Source of the DNA: Tiliqua scincoides
Taxonomy: Eukaryota; Chordata; Lepidosauria; Squamata; Scincidae
DNA length: 64,000 nt
NCBI RefSeq assembly: GCF_035046505.1
Contig: NC_089821.1
Span: forward strand, 4,596,501-4,660,500
Reading direction: 5' to 3'
The notes below the pieces were generated by a model. It was not told the DNA's origin and did not search any database. It saw only the letters and a program-made list of their open reading frames with translations. Position numbers and translations under genes: made by a program. This document shows positions 21,736 to 64,000 of this stretch, piece by piece (the stretch's first letter is position 1; each line of letters opens with the position of its first letter).

Positions 21736-21915
21736 TGTCTACTCAGAAGCAAGTCCCACTTCAGTTAGTAGAGCTTCCTCCCAGATAACTGTGGATAGGA
21801 TGGCAGCCTTGGAGTCCAATCCTATGTGTGTCTACTCAGAAGTAAGCTCCATTGTAGTCCAGGGGGCTTCCTCCCAGGTAAGTGTGAACAGGATGGCACC
21901 TAAGTGCTTTGCCCC
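21736..21915. repeat. Detached units of the 93-bp array
   Basis: Two units, starting at 21736 and 21829, carry the CTACTCAGAAG-AAG landmark and GGATGGCAGCCTTGGAGTCC-like spacers. They are more diverged than the main array. The intervening 21541-21735 is unrelated sequence. Confidence 0.75.
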
Positions 21916-22346
21916 CCTCTAGTTACACCTCTGCAGCAGAGGTCATAGGGTGCTTGGCTCTCTATGTATGTGAAATAGACACTAGCTTCTGATTGCAGAA
22001 CCCAGCCCAAGTCCAAGATCTCTTAAGGTGGATGAGTTGCTCCCTATTAAACTCTCTATCAGGGTGTTGAAGAGGAGTGATGGCTGTTACTGGTGAGAGA
22101 CTAGGTTGAACTTGTCTTTTCAGTGTGTTTTTGCATGTATTTTCATTTGCTGATTTAGTGTCCAGTCTAGAATTATTCATGTCAAGGACAAATCTTATGT
22201 ATGTAGTTCAGTGGCTGTAGAATGAATGTGAACTCCTATTGAATGAGGGAAAGTTTGAGCTGTAATCCATCCACACTCACCTGGGAGTAACCCCATTGAC
22301 TACAGTGGGATTTACTAGGTAGACATGCATAGGATTGAGCTCTTAG

Positions 22347-22381
<35 letters not shown>

Positions 22382-23228
22382 ATGAAAAAAATTAAGTTAA
22401 GCATCCATTGTTCCAAGGATTAAATAAGATAACTTCTTGTTGGTTGTTTTTATTCTTGGTATCAGTCAATTTGGGGTAAAAGCTGTTCTCTGGGTTCTGT
22501 ACTCTGCCTGCTACCAATATGGAGCAGAATAACTACTGTTAACATATGTTAACCTGGATTAAAAGTGTTGGGAAAGCTCACTCTTTTACCAGTGTGTTGA
22601 TATAAAAAGGGTGTTTAAAGGCTTTAGTCCTATGCATACTTATTTGGGAGTAAGTCCAGTTGAATTCATTGATGCTTACTGTCACAAAAACATGCACACA
22701 GTCAAGCTAAAAAAGGAGTAAAGAGAAACACTGAAAGATCTTGGAACATTTAGATAATGACCTGTTGCATTGATAACTGATTTTTGAACACACACACAAA
22801 GGAGAAAGAAAAACAGAGAAGGCTTAATCTTCTACCTAGTATCTATAAGCTATCGAAGCCAGTGAGTTTGCATGCATGTAACTAGTTGAGTGAGGACTGA
22901 AAACACAGTACAGCAGTCTTGCCAAAGCTAGAAAGACCTGCATCCTGTCAGAACATAGGAGAGTCTACTTGGGAACTCCAAATACCCTGCCTTGAGCTTC
23001 CTGGAAGGAAGGGGAGATATGAAACAAAGTAAAATACTTTGTGCAAACTATTAGGTACGTGGTTAGTTTCACACAAAAGGGAGCCAGGGTTGGACTAAAA
23101 CCTAGAGTGCACAAATAGTAGATTGTCTGCATTCAAATAAATATATCCCAAGCTGGATAAATGCAGTGTTGGACACTTTGCAGGCATTCTGGTAGCAGGA
23201 TTGGGAAAGACCATTCCATGAGGTCTTG
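21916..23228. other. Putative HEATR5A intron 1, mostly unrecognised
   Basis: Contains two short MITE copies (about 22260-22340 and 22620-22680) and a (TC)n microsatellite at about 22348-22376. No coding signal. Confidence 0.45.
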
Positions 23229-23229
23229 G

Positions 23230-23692
23230 GAAGCAGCTGACTGAGAGCCCAATCCTGAGCTTGGCGCTCCAGCTTTCCACCGGAACGCACTATTGCAAAT
23301 GTGCCATTAAGGCATGTCTGTAGGGCCAGGTGGGAGCCGGACCGCCAAGCTGCCGCGTAAGTGGGGGTGGGGTAGATGCGTTCCAGGGAGGGGGGAGGCG
23401 TGGGGAGGGCGGAGAGGGGAAGCGTGGGAGGCGTGCCGAGGGGAGGAAGGAAGGCGGGTTCCGTGGAGCTCCACTTCACTAAATCCAAGGCGTTCGTGTG
23501 GGGCTCGGCACCCTACACGAATGCCTTTACCACCAACCTTTTGTTTGGCAGTAAAGTGAGTAGCTCCATTGCAGGGCTGCTTCCCTTACCCAGGAGAAGG
23601 GGATGAAAGTCCCTTTCTCCGGAGGCGCTGCTCGCTGCAGGTGCAGCGCCACTGCAGCCGCCCACCCCGGGCAGCTCAGGATTGGGCTGTGA
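23230..23692. mobile_element. Larger GC-rich MITE
   Basis: Termini AGCCCAATCCTGAGCTTGG and CAGCTCAGGATTGGGCTGT are inverted repeats around about 460 bp of GC-rich, purine-run sequence. It is related in its ends to the Harbinger-like family. The high CpG content is of repeat origin and should not be read as a promoter without support. Confidence 0.6.
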
Positions 23693-24916
23693 GTGGCCAG
23701 TGTTGGTGAGATGGTCTGTCTTGGTGTGAGATAGCGTCATATGGGTTATGAAGGCAGAGTGGTGGGTATAAGGAAAAGCAAGAAGACACCGCATCTTTTA
23801 ACTACAATTTGATGACTAAAGGGGGTAAGTAAGGCCCCAGTCCTTTCCTCTGCCCCATTACAGCATGGAGCTATGCTAACAGAGGCTTTCGCTGCATGCT
23901 GTGGTGGGGAGGCCATTGGACAGTCTGCTGGAAGTAAGTAAAAATATTTTTATTTATCTTCTGGCTGCCTGATTGCCTCTGGGTCTCTTTGGGCATGCAC
24001 CAGCCAACACGCCCCATTGTTCCCCTTCCCTTCCCATGAAGGGCCCCCAACCTGAGCTTACCTGCTCTAGTGCAGACCACTGACCACAAGAAGTGGCCTC
24101 TATTGCAGCCTCTATCGGAAATGGCCACAATGAGTTGTCAGAGCTAATTTATGACCATAGGACAGTGTCCCACTGCTGTGAATCCGATGATAGGATTGGA
24201 CAGTAAGACATTAACTGATAGACCACATATGTTCCCAGCTAGTGGCATTTACAGAAGGAAAGACATTTGAGTTATGTTGATACTCATTTTCTTTGTGGTG
24301 TTCACACTGAAATTGCTCAGGTTACTAGGAGGGCTGGGATCAGGAAAGTCTCTTGGACAGATAGGACTCATCATTAACATCTTGTCTAGTTTTGGTCTCA
24401 GTTATGCCAGTGGTATTGCTTAAGTTTTAAATTTCCTAATTTGCTTGGGCTCTGTCTTTGTGTAAGGGCCTAACTGAATTTGTTTGGGAATGAATTAACA
24501 ATATCTAAGGTTATGGCGTTTATGCTTGGTATACTTCTAAAGTCATACTATTAATTTTTGATCCTCTTCCACCAGCAAGAACACTTGATTTTATTACTGC
24601 TTGTGTGTTTGAGTGGTGACATGGACAATATTCCAGTTTTTCTTTGGTAGAATGAGGGGAAAAGCAAGTGGATCATAGCTTGCAAAAACTGCTGAAGCCT
24701 ACTGAGCTACAGCAGCCCTCTGCAGATGCTGATGTGGCTCTGTGTAATGAGACTGAGGGCTGTTTTATGTGGTTAAAAAAGGTCACAGCCCTGTTGTAGA
24801 ACAAACTTCCTTAAGACTTCAGTGTCTGGAAAGCATGTTAAAAAGTGTGGAGTGTTGGATAGAGAATCCTAAATATTTTAAGGTTTGATTATACTTTTCA
24901 TTGTGCTGTATCTACT

Positions 24917-24955
<39 letters not shown>

Positions 24956-26051
24956 TTGAGTCTTTAAATCCAACTCCGTTTCTGTATCCACTTACATAGA
25001 TGGATATTATTGTTTACTATCTCATACAAACTAAAATTGGGGTTTATACTAAGCTTGCTGTTAACATTTATCATCGTCTTTAATACTGGGATATATCTTT
25101 TAATTTTATCATGACTTAGTTTTTCTAAGCTGTCCTAATAATTGGGAAGATATTAGACATTAGAAGAAAACAGAATAGTTCTTGACATTAAGATCAGGAG
25201 GACCATTTATGTAAAATACATTCTCTGTACATTACAACTGACTCATGGAATTTGATTCCATTTTCAGATGGCTCATTTTAGATGGTTCTAGCGAATCCAC
25301 AAATTATTGCACCTGACAAAATGGGAATTTGGGATGGATTCCAAAACTATTTTTATGTGCACTCTTGTTCACATTGCTAAAGTTTAAAAGAGCAAACGTC
25401 ATTGTAATGATCTGAGGTGAAAATTTCTATACAGATTCTAGGTCCCAGTTTCAGTTATGGTGTCATGGCACAGGTTTGATCCTCTTGGATAGAAAAAAGC
25501 CTTTCCTTTGAAAGGTAGACAACTCCTCAAAGATAATTGTAATTTACACTTGAAAGTTGCTTAATCACACAATAAGGGTGGAACATTGATTGTCCTGTCA
25601 TGCAGTTTGCTGATGAGTGAAGAAGCCCTCATTAAATTTTTACATAGCCACATAAGAGCAAAAATAATTAGAAGACGTAATAGTAACTTAGGTTTGTTAG
25701 GTTGGAAGGGAATGTATAGATAACAGACTCTCTAGCCTTCTGTAAAATTTTATCTCCTACAATAAAATAGGGAGAAAACTTAGATTGAGTTTCTCTTGCT
25801 GGGTAATAATTAGAATATTTGCATACTGTTATTCAACAGAGGAATTTCACAAAATAGTTTGCATAGCAAAGGAATAAGAAAATGGTTTTCTGTCTAGAAA
25901 AGGGTCTGAAAAGAAACACAAAATTAAGACAGGAGCAACAGACACGAAGCAAGAAGAGCAGGAACAAATAGGCAAAAGCGGTAGGCGCAAAAACATGAGC
26001 AACAGTCATTAGGAGGGATGCTATAATGGAATAGTTGCTATCCCACTAAAT
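23693..26051. other. Putative intron, mostly unrecognised
   Basis: A (GT)n microsatellite lies at about 24921-24954. MITE-like ends appear around 23838 and 24190. Otherwise AT-rich unique sequence without coding or RNA signal. Confidence 0.45.
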
Positions 26052-26404
26052 CAGGGGTCTCCAAACCCCAACCCAGGGGCCAGTTGCAGCCTGCAACAAG
26101 CCTCTATCTGGCTCACAGGAAGCCTCTGGTCCCCTGCAAGCCTCTGGCCTGCTGGAACGAATGTGACCAGAGTTGTGCTCCAGTTGTGTCTGGCTGGGGA
26201 GGCCAAGCATCTTTCCTCAGAATGCTTTCAGAATGCTTTTCTGAAAAAACAGAAGTGACATTTTTGGGCTATGTCTTAGGTTTTCTGAGGCTTTCTAGTG
26301 TATTTATTTAAATGTTATATTTATTGATTTATTTATTTTTCCAGCCCTTGACACCATGCCAGATAATTGATGGCCCTCTGGCCTAAAAGTTTAGAGACTA
26401 ATGA
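26052..26404. mobile_element. Non-autonomous hAT element
   Basis: Starts CAGGGGTCTCCAAACCCCAA and ends with the diverged inverted copy AAAGTTTAGAGACTAATG. The interior matches the element at 2813-3133 (GGGGCCAG-TGC-GCCTG, AAGCCTCTGG). Confidence 0.7.
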
Positions 26405-28268
26405 GTATGTATGCATTCGCTGGCTGAGAAAGAGGTGTTAATGCCTTCAGCGGTTCCACTTGGAGAATAAAACTTACAATTACTTTGTAGATACTATCTT
26501 TCCTTATCAAAGTATTACTGGAATTGGCTGTAGTTTTTTATTTGGGCAGAAGGGGAAATTATAACTGCTACGCATTGCTAAGTTCTCTGCCCTCTTCCTT
26601 TGCTGCCTAGAAAATAAGGCTGGTTGAATTGTCTTCACTATACCTTGGATGTGTATTTCAGGACAATGTATGTTTTCTGTCCACTGTGTACCGGACAATG
26701 TATGTGTCAAGTTGGGCTTATTGGGCCACCTTGCAAATAAATTCTTGGTCTGCTTACTTTTAGAAACTTGATTACTTTCATGTGATTCATAAGAGCCATT
26801 CTGGTATTTGTGTACATGGTAGGGTTGTGCACATAATTGGTTTGCTTTGTGTACATTATGGTTGTGTAGGAGGTTGCTTCTTAGATTGAATAAAGTTATG
26901 AAAGTGATTTAGCTGGATTCTGCCAGCAGTGTTGAGCAGAAGTCTGGTCAATGTGCACCAAAGAACTAAGAGATTGAAAAGGGGAGAAGCAGCTTCTACA
27001 AATTTCCCATATGATTCCTATGATGGGGATCCTGAATGCTACTGTATTCAGAACAAAAAGAAAGTGTGAAGCAAATAATTTTCCAAAATGGGCAATGAAG
27101 ACTGGTGAGAGAGAAAAGCAGGGGGCTTTGCAGTGAGCAGGATGGGAGCAAGGGTTTATCACGGGGAGAAAAGGGCCAGTGATGGAGAAAGAAGGGATTC
27201 CATTGTTAAACAACTTTGAATGCACGTTGCAGAAGGCGGCATACATGTTTTTAGAACAAATAAATCTGGGCATAGTGGGCCTGGATTCTTATTATATAGA
27301 CCATTATCCCTTGAATTTTTAAAGGATGAAAGAATTGTTCTGTTGGATGCTTCATCTGTTTAGTATTTCAACTTGTAGAATCTCCAGGTCAGGATTGCGT
27401 AAATTGGGCAAAGACTATTTGTTTTCTTCCAACTATTCATTCATTCTCAAAACTACAGCATACCAAATTATATCCGTTGTTCTTATTACCTGGCGATTGA
27501 CAGAGATGGTTGTGCAAAACTTCTTGAGTTGGAGCCCATCTTTCACCAGGTGAAAGAGAGGTGTGCTTCATGAAATCGTGTGTGGCTTCTCATTATTTCA
27601 TTTTCACTTACTTTGGATGTAACCCAGTATTTGAGCATGATGAATATGAAGCAGCCACACAGTCAGCAGACCTTTGTATCATTCAGTATCTTGGTTGTTT
27701 TGGAATGGATATAGGATACTACAGTATTTGTTTATACTGCTAGCTTATGAAAATATGTATAATTTTTTTTTTATCAGAATGCTCCATGCACAATTTTGTT
27801 TGAAGGATTCCTGAGATAATGTAAGAGACTTCAAAAGCATTACTCTCCACATTACTCCCCACATACCACAGGCTTAGGTTAATTCCTGGTTCCCACTAGG
27901 TGACTAGGTTAATTCCTCGTTCAGCACAGAGTTGCTGAAGTAACTTGAATGAGGACCTGAAGTTGAACACCTTCATTCCCCAAATAGCACTTGGGCCCAA
28001 CTCAAATACACATGCTACCAGAAAACTGTGTCCTTTGAAGTGTCCTAGCATCATGTCTAGCTCAAAACTTGATTTTCTTACAGGGCACTCGGTTATGATG
28101 CTCCTCTGCCAATTATATTCTTTCCTTGCAAATACAGGTGACAGATAAGGAATGAGGAACACAATTCACCAAAATAAGCCTTAGGCAGAAACAATTGTAG
28201 AGTGAGTTAGGCTAATGAGTTAATACGTTTTCATGAATTAGAAGCTGCTTGATCAGATCAGTGGCTTC
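26405..28268. other. Putative intron, nothing recognised
   Basis: AT-rich sequence with only short open frames; no homology, exon-like borders or repeat family recognised. Confidence 0.4.
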
Positions 28269-28460
28269 TGACAAACAACAAGAAGCCTAACAACTTTACT
28301 GTGGCACTGGAGAGGACACTCTGTTCCAGAACCACTATTCAGAGCGCGATGCCATAGTCTTCCGAGACTGAAGGATGCCAACAATTGACAGATCCATTTG
28401 ATCAGATCTTCTGTCCATGAAATGCCACAGTAAAGTTGTTAGGCTTCTTGTTGTTTGTCA
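28269..28460. repeat. Perfect 38-bp inverted repeat around a LINE fragment
   Basis: The 38 bases at 28269-28306 are the exact reverse complement of 28423-28460. Between them lies the last ~65 bp of the RTE-like LINE (about 28320-28384, + strand: CAGAGCGCGATGCCATAGTC, GAGACTGAAGGATGCCAAC). Confidence 0.9.
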
Positions 28461-28572
28461 GGTTGTTTTAGAGAGAATCTATGGATAGCGTGAACAGTGA
28501 GATCTTAAATTCTCTTAATGAAATGTTTACTGATAGCTATAAATATTTCTTTTGCTAAGACATTTCCTAAGA

Positions 28573-28731
28573 CATTGGTTCCCAAACTGTGAACTGTGGC
28601 TCCCAGGGTAGCTGCAGAATCCTCACAAAAAACCCCTTGCCCTGTATAGGATTGTGCTCCTAATGGGGAGTTGTGGCCAGTGGCCCAGTAGGTCAAGCGA
28701 GCCACCAGTTGAAAAAGTTTTGGAAACGCTG
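28573..28731. mobile_element. Short hAT element
   Basis: 159 bp starting CATTGGTTCCCAAACTGTG and ending AAAGTTTTGGAAACGCTG, with flanks TCCTAAGA and TGCTAAGA (7 of 8). The interior GTAGGTCAAGCGAGCC segment is a reverse relative of the element at 12189-12546. Confidence 0.75.
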
Positions 28732-31700
28732 TGCTAAGAGTATATTCAAAATCAGTTACTATATATTGTATTGTAGTTCAGGAAATGATTCCCAAGCTAT
28801 TAGGTAGTGTTACCAGCCGTTCACCCATTTTATGGGTTAAATGGAGAATTTGCACACCATCTACTGTAATTCACTAGGGAGATGAAAACTGTAATGTGGG
28901 TAGAACTTGCTTATCTACTTATATGTCAGACCTGTGTATGACTGAGCAGGCCTTGGATGTAAATTCACATTTTGATTGTTAACAAGACAAAGACTTTGGG
29001 TATATTTTGTTCCTGAACATACTTGGAAGTAAGTCTTGTACTTGGTAAGTTTCTTAAGTATGAATGATAGAGAGCTTAAATTGGGGTGCACTGGGGCAGG
29101 GGTTCTTCCTATGTTAGAAAGTAGCTAGCATGACTGTATCAATTAATGGGACCTTTCTCTTGAACCATAACAGATAATTGCATCTTGCTGGATAGGGAGG
29201 CCTTCAGCTGCATTCATGTTTATCACTTCCTCCCATGGAGTTGTACTCTTAGAAAATGATCAAAGGCATTAAAGAAAATGCTCATGCGGTCCAGATCAAA
29301 TATTATGATCTGGAAGGGTGAAGTGTAGGCCAACTAACTGGTTTTGCTGGTGTCATTCATCTTTTCCAATAATTACTTTTTCTTCACATTGGTTACTATG
29401 TTGTCTTCTTAATTTAGCATCTTAAATCGATTTATGCTTATGTCCCGTGGAGCCTATTTTATTCCTATTTCATCCACTGCTGCAGTGTCCAACCCTAGCT
29501 GATGCATGCCATGAGACCAAAAGTCATATTTCCTCATAAGGAAATAGCTTCTGGTCCCAAACCACCATTTACTTCTGCATTCTAATCCCGCCAAATGACT
29601 TTGGCAGACTCAGAAAGCAAGGAGCAGAGGTGTGTGTGGTGTGCTTTTCTGTCTCCCTGCTGCACCATTCTGGCTTCTTCTTCTCAAATAGCTTCTGATA
29701 AACTGGTCCCCAAATGTCTCTATTTTTTTGGAAAAAAATACACTTCTAGAAGGATGTACTCCTCTGTATTTTGTATTCTCCTTTGTAAACGGTCATTAAA
29801 ACTGACAGAGGAAATAAATTGTTACGTAATGACTGTGAAATGCATTACAGGATAGAGTGCTGTGGTCTGTGGTGCCACATGTAACGGAATCATCATACAA
29901 AGAGGTGATTCATACTAAAAAAATTGTGGAGTCATTGCGGGGCATGAAGGTATTCTCAACTGAACTGCCAGTGTTCCGTTAGTTTTATGCAGTAATTTGA
30001 AACTGAGGATGTTGGTTTTTCAGCTGCAGCCCTTTCAGTAACTCATTCGTACCTCATTTTTATTCTGGTTTTTGGAATAAATCAGCCTTAAATTGTGACT
30101 GTGAGATCCTCTGAGAAAAGTATATTTCATATAAAGTATTGTATAAATGCTTTCGTTTCTACCACCAGGTTCTTATAGTTATGTATGTACGTAGCCATTA
30201 TTTTAACTGATGGAGTCTAAATTTCTGTGAGATTTTGATACTAAACTTCATGTCAACTGAAGCACTCTTTCTTTCAATGTCAAGAAATGCTTCATGCCTG
30301 CAGTACTGAAGAATGAATAAAGAATGGCTTTTTTGTAGAAATGTTTACTGTGCACTATATTCAGGTATGTTGTAACTTCTAGGGCAGGGCGATCCAGCTT
30401 CAGCATCCAGGGGGCTGCATGACCCTTGTGTGACCCCCACCTGTGCCAACCCGGATGTAATTGGCAGTGACATCATCACGTCACCACCAGTTATTTCTGC
30501 ATTCTAATTCTGCCAGAGTCATTTGGCAGGCTCAGAATGCAAGCAGCAGTGGTGGGTGTGGTAGGGCTTTTCTTTCTCAACTAATGCACCATTTGGCTCC
30601 TTCTCCAAAGGAGAAGCTGGAAAGGCATGGCAGGGAGACAAAAAAAAAAGTCTGAAGTGGGAGGAGGTGGGGAGGAGGCCAGGGTTTGGGGGGCTGCCAA
30701 AAAGGGTCTTGTGGACTGTGGGCCTTGTGTTGGACCACCTGCCTGGGGTGTTTTCCCCATCGTCCATAATGGGAGGTCCACCACTGGGTACGGCACAGCT
30801 ACCTTACATAAGCATATTAAAGAACACCTGTAAATCATGTACCTTATGTACCTAATCAAGCTCAATTAACTTGTTTCCTTGCCATCCTATGAAACTGCAT
30901 AAATCTTTCTGGGTTGGGTAGCGTTAGAGAAGTTTTTACTGCTCATAAAGTATGTTACTACCATTGCAATTAGCTGTGTGCATTGTTTAAGAAGCGAAAA
31001 ACTAAGATAATATCAGCAGTTTGGCACCCTGATCCTGTAAATGTGTATACATGAAGGAAGGCAGAATGGTGGTACTTTTTGGTTCGATCTTAAATTGATT
31101 TTATATTAACATTTCTGTCCAACGTTGCATATACGCAACAGGAACCAAATGTGAAACCTGTGGGCCAGGCAAAAAAGTCACACCATATGGGGTACAGGGG
31201 TTCCCTAGAGGCCCTGTCTCACTTGTCCTCCCAGGTAGGGGGAACCTGTAGCTCTCCCTGACCATGACTATGCACCTTGAAAGGACACTTCAGGGTATAG
31301 CTTTGGAACTTGTTGTACGGGAAAGAGGTTCCCAACTATAGGATGTGGATGATCTTTTCTCTTCCTACATAAGAAAGTACTGAGATCACTGCCTCCCTTC
31401 GTAAGGCCATGAGGGACTCTTCAATCTTGCATTCTTCTTTCATTCGACTTGGGCCAGGAATGAATCTCTAACTGTTCAGTTGCATATTCTCTGTTGAGGT
31501 GTGGCATGGGTAAGGATTGGGGCCTTACCCAGGCACCTGGTCCATATGGGTGTTCTATCCTTGGCCCCACTGTCCCAACACATAGCAGCCCAGGATCTTC
31601 CATGCCCAATTTAGTTCTTAGGCAGACTAGGCACTTAAGGGAACCCATTATCAGTGTCAGGCCTACAGTTTTTGGTTGGAGTTCTTCCTTTACTTAGTCT

Positions 31701-32631
31701 CACAACATACCTCAAGACAGCACGGCATAGTTCTTAGCCAAATAAAACAAATTAGAGTACCAAATCTTGGTAGGACTGCCACCACCCTGTAAGTTCCTCA
31801 GTAAGTTTTGAAGTAAGAACTTGGTAAGTTCCTGTAAGTTTTGCCAGTTCCTCAGCTCAGGGACTCTGAGGACCTATGGGCTTACACCAGCCCCTGCAGA
31901 CTCTGGGCTCCCTGCTACGCAGGGACCCATACCTCAAGGCTAGACTTTTACGTTGGTAGCTAGACTAAGCAGCTAGGCTGGATAACTGACTCCCATTCCA
32001 CAGTACTCAAGATCAAACACAAGCCTATAAAATAAATTTTTGTTTATTAAAGATTATCCCATTTTTACCCAGCCCACAGAGACATTTGGTCTCTATGGCT
32101 TGTATGCACAGTTGGGCAGAAATGTCTTAAGGTTACACATAAATGACAAGGCAGCAATTGCATGAGTTAGACTTACAGGAATAAACCAGTTCTAAAATAA
32201 TAAAACTAGCTACCTAAACTACATTTCCTGTCTCTCAGCCGTTTCATCCAACCATGAGAGAAAGCAAATGGCTCCCAGGCTACCTGTCCTGCCAGGTACC
32301 CGTGTTAGAAGTCAGAGCCAAATGAATATGAGCGGCAAGCAAGAGACACCCCTTACCCTTAATGGTCCTTTGATGGCCCTTATGATAATTACACTTGGTG
32401 CAGCCAGCCAGAATGCAGAATGGTCAGAAAGGCTGGGCAAGCAGGCTACTTTCGGACACTGCTCTGCTCCTCTCAGCCAGAAGCCAACCCATTGTAAGCA
32501 ATCTTCTTTGATGAGTGCATCCTTGGGCACCTGACTCCATCACCTAGTTCTTTCCTAGTTTCTTTCCCACCAACTGTAGGGAGGCAGTTGCAGGTTCCAA
32601 GATGGAGGCACCCTTGGGCATAGCTCTTACC
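28732..32631. other. Putative intron with weak repeat traces
   Basis: Two related repeat copies lie at about 29490-29680 and 30385-30620, sharing TTCTGCATTCTAAT, GCCA-A-T-ACTTTGGCAG-type and GCTCAGAA-GCAAG segments. They look like old hAT-type elements but their ends are unclear. The rest was not recognised. Confidence 0.4.
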
Positions 32632-32989
32632 CAGGGGTGCTCAATAGGTGGATCGCGATCTACCGGTAGTTCGCGAGGCAAAATGAGTAGATCGCGGAGT
32701 GCCGACCCCCCCTTCAGGTGCCTCTGGGAGGAAACGCCAGGAGTAAGGCCCATTGTACTCAGTGGGGCTTACTCCCAGGCAAGTGTGGCTCACAGCCTAA
32801 TCCTAGGCATGTCTAGTCAGGAGTAAGTCCTGTTATACTCAGTGGGGCTCAAGGTACACCAACATACATTGTACACATAAATGTTATATGTTATGATGGC
32901 GCGAACATTGTAAAAAAAACTCTGGTAGATCTCCGGGCCTTGCTGGGTTTCAAAGTAGCTCTCGAGCCAAAAAAGTGTGAGCACCCCTG
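32632..32989. mobile_element. hAT element containing a short MITE
   Basis: Begins CAGGGGTGCTCAATAGGTGG, ends AAAGTGTGAGCACCCCTG, with GGATCGCGATCTACCGGTAG near the left end. A copy of the CTCAG-type MITE (about 32735-32850) is inserted in its interior. Flanking 8-mers match poorly. Confidence 0.65.
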
Positions 32990-33999
32990 TTCATGACATG
33001 GGGTTGATTGGTTGCACGTGTTCCATTAGAGCTTATCCAGTCATAGGCAACTGTTGTGCTGGAGCTGGAATGTGACCCGTATTTTGCTCCTATTGCCCTA
33101 GTAATGGAGCATCTCCCTGGAAAATGTGCCTACTTGTTCTGTATTCATTGGGTGATTCTGGCAATCTGTTTGTTTGGAGTGAAGAAGACGGTTCGTGGCA
33201 TGGCAGCTGGCCAGGTAGACTGAGGAGGTCTGCCTTGGCAGGCATACCCAGATATTCCATTCATGTAAGGGATGAGAATCTCTCTGATTTCCCTCTGCAG
33301 GCCTCTCTTGGGGGAATGACACAGGAGGCTGTTGTGCTGGGGGGGGGGCAGCAGGTACATCTGTTTGCATGCTGTTTAGACCCTAACCCAGAGTTCAAAC
33401 TGTGGCCCGGAAGCCGGATCCAGCATTTGTGCGGATCTGCTTGCCCGGTGAGCAGACCTTTCTGTTCCGCTCAGGCCCCATGCAAGGCCCCCCCTCGATC
33501 GGGGGACAGGGATGCTCTGGGCAGTTGCATCTGCCCAGACCATCCTGACACACGGCTTTTTGGGATGCCAGGCAGATAACACAACTGCCCAAATGAGGAG
33601 GACTTCGCCTGGATGGGGACAGCATTCTGGGCACGCAGCAGTTGCAACTTTGAGTGCCGCTGCCCTAACCCAAAGTAGCTACAGCATAGTTTTCTGCTTG
33701 ATTTGCAAGGCTAGTCCATCCTAACAGGCTGCATGATGTTCTGGTGTCATGCTTAGCACCTGAAAACCTGCTATTGTGGTGTAGCAGCTGGTGTTGGCAG
33801 CACTGTACTGCTGCAGTTCCCTTGACTCTGCCTCCCAGTGCAAGTGTGCGGCCACTGCTTGTCATGTTACAGCCGAGCAATTGCTAGGTCCCATCCTGAT
33901 CCTTTCTGCTCATGGTGCAACCCACGAAATCTGATATTAAGCCTGAAATGTATGGTGCAACACTTTTCCTCTGAACATTTAATATGTCTGTTTATTCAG
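32990..33999. other. Putative intron upstream of HEATR5A exon 2
   Basis: No exon or repeat was recognised with confidence. A GC-richer stretch around 33380-33660 contains short open frames on both strands but has no recognisable protein. Confidence 0.4.
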
Positions 34000-63487
<29,488 letters not shown>

Positions 63488-63539
63488 TAAGTTCCTCCTT
63501 TTCCCTGCATTCCATTGTTACCAAAAGGGCTGTTTTGTT

Positions 63540-64000
63540 TAGGGGAATTAGTACACTACCCTTACTGGAACCTCAGGATCGCAGGCTGGATAACACGACG
63601 GCGTAATGCAGAGAAATTCCCTTTAGCTTAAAGACGAGACTGGGAGAAAGTTAACTTTTAACAAAAGATTATAGCTTTATTACAAAAGCACAAAGGTAAA
63701 CATAATGCACATGGAAAAATGAGTAAGTGTATGTTTCTTGGTCCCAGTACCTGAATCCAGTGTACCTAGCTTTCATGGTGGTTGCGTGTGGAGAGTATTT
63801 GGTGCATCTGAGGAAATTAGAAAAAGGAAAGGTTGTAGGGAAGGATTTTAGGGGTCCCTGGTCTGCCAAACCCAGTTGCTGACTAAAGATGGGGAGAGAA
63901 GGGGAGAAAAAGGGGGGGAAGAAGGGAAAGAGTTCCAGATGCAAGATAATTACCTGTCTGTAGAGCAGTTGGATGGGGGAAGAGAGTCCTGGGAGGAGGA
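63540..64000. other. Unclassified 3' end of window
   Basis: Sequence after the last exon with AGCTTTATTACAAAAGCAC and purine-rich runs to the edge. It looks repeat-like but no family, terminal repeat or coding signal could be supported. Confidence 0.35.

Noticed and set aside
22348-22376. (TC)n tract as a regulatory element
   Set aside because: An ordinary microsatellite with no other support.
31140-32560. Possible LTR-type or other large element
   Set aside because: AATAAA-rich and repeat-like in feel, but no terminal repeats, primer site or protein domain could be identified.
63540-64000. Possible retroelement end at the window edge
   Set aside because: Only a suggestive TTTATTACAAAAGC motif; the sequence stops before anything can be tested.

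Overview
The window is vertebrate nuclear DNA, most probably from a squamate reptile. It carries spliced host genes with GT-AG introns and CpG-island promoters. The repeats fit a lizard: CR1 and L2 LINE tails, a tRNA-derived SINE with an L2-like tail, many hAT-type and Harbinger-type non-autonomous DNA transposons, and an intact APE-type LINE of an RTE/RTEX-like lineage. The organism is inferred from the repeat spectrum and protein divergence; species cannot be named.

Two host genes lie in tandem on the + strand. DTD2 is complete: three coding exons between 3589 and 10413, starting inside a CpG island, encoding 170 residues. HEATR5A follows: ATG at 34100 and 17 coding exons to 63486, all with consistent phase, giving about 901 N-terminal residues before the gene runs off the right edge. 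A second CpG island at about 20380-20848 is the best candidate for the HEATR5A promoter and non-coding first exon, which would make 20.85-34.0 kb its first intron. DTD2 next to HEATR5A in the same orientation matches human chromosome 14 as I remember it, and supports HEATR5A over its paralogue HEATR5B.

Layout: 1-3.3 kb, repeats ending in three abutting hAT elements; 3.35-10.4 kb, DTD2; 10.4-20.4 kb, DTD2 3' UTR or intergenic DNA with nested MITEs, a 5'-truncated LINE (17199-19161) and CR1 tails; 20.4-21.9 kb, CpG island followed by a 93-bp tandem array built from a MITE; 21.9-34 kb, putative HEATR5A intron 1, largely unique plus MITEs; 34.1-63.5 kb, HEATR5A coding exons with repeat-rich introns; the last 500 bp are unclassified.

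The most interesting material is in the repeats. A chimera at 47754-47887 joins an 82-bp 5S rRNA-derived segment, with the internal promoter region, to the last ~35 bp of the same LINE family whose intact 1087-residue ORF lies in HEATR5A intron 16. That is the structure expected of a 5S-derived SINE mobilised by this LINE. Other notable items are the in-frame 93-bp array with splice-donor-like motifs next to the promoter, several long palindromes (48541-48746, 42021-42295, 45814-46213, 15355-15509, 6005-6184), hAT insertions that reuse one 8-bp target, and LINE insertions with clear target-site duplications that date neighbouring rearrangements. No CRISPR array, prokaryotic operon or functional tRNA gene was seen.
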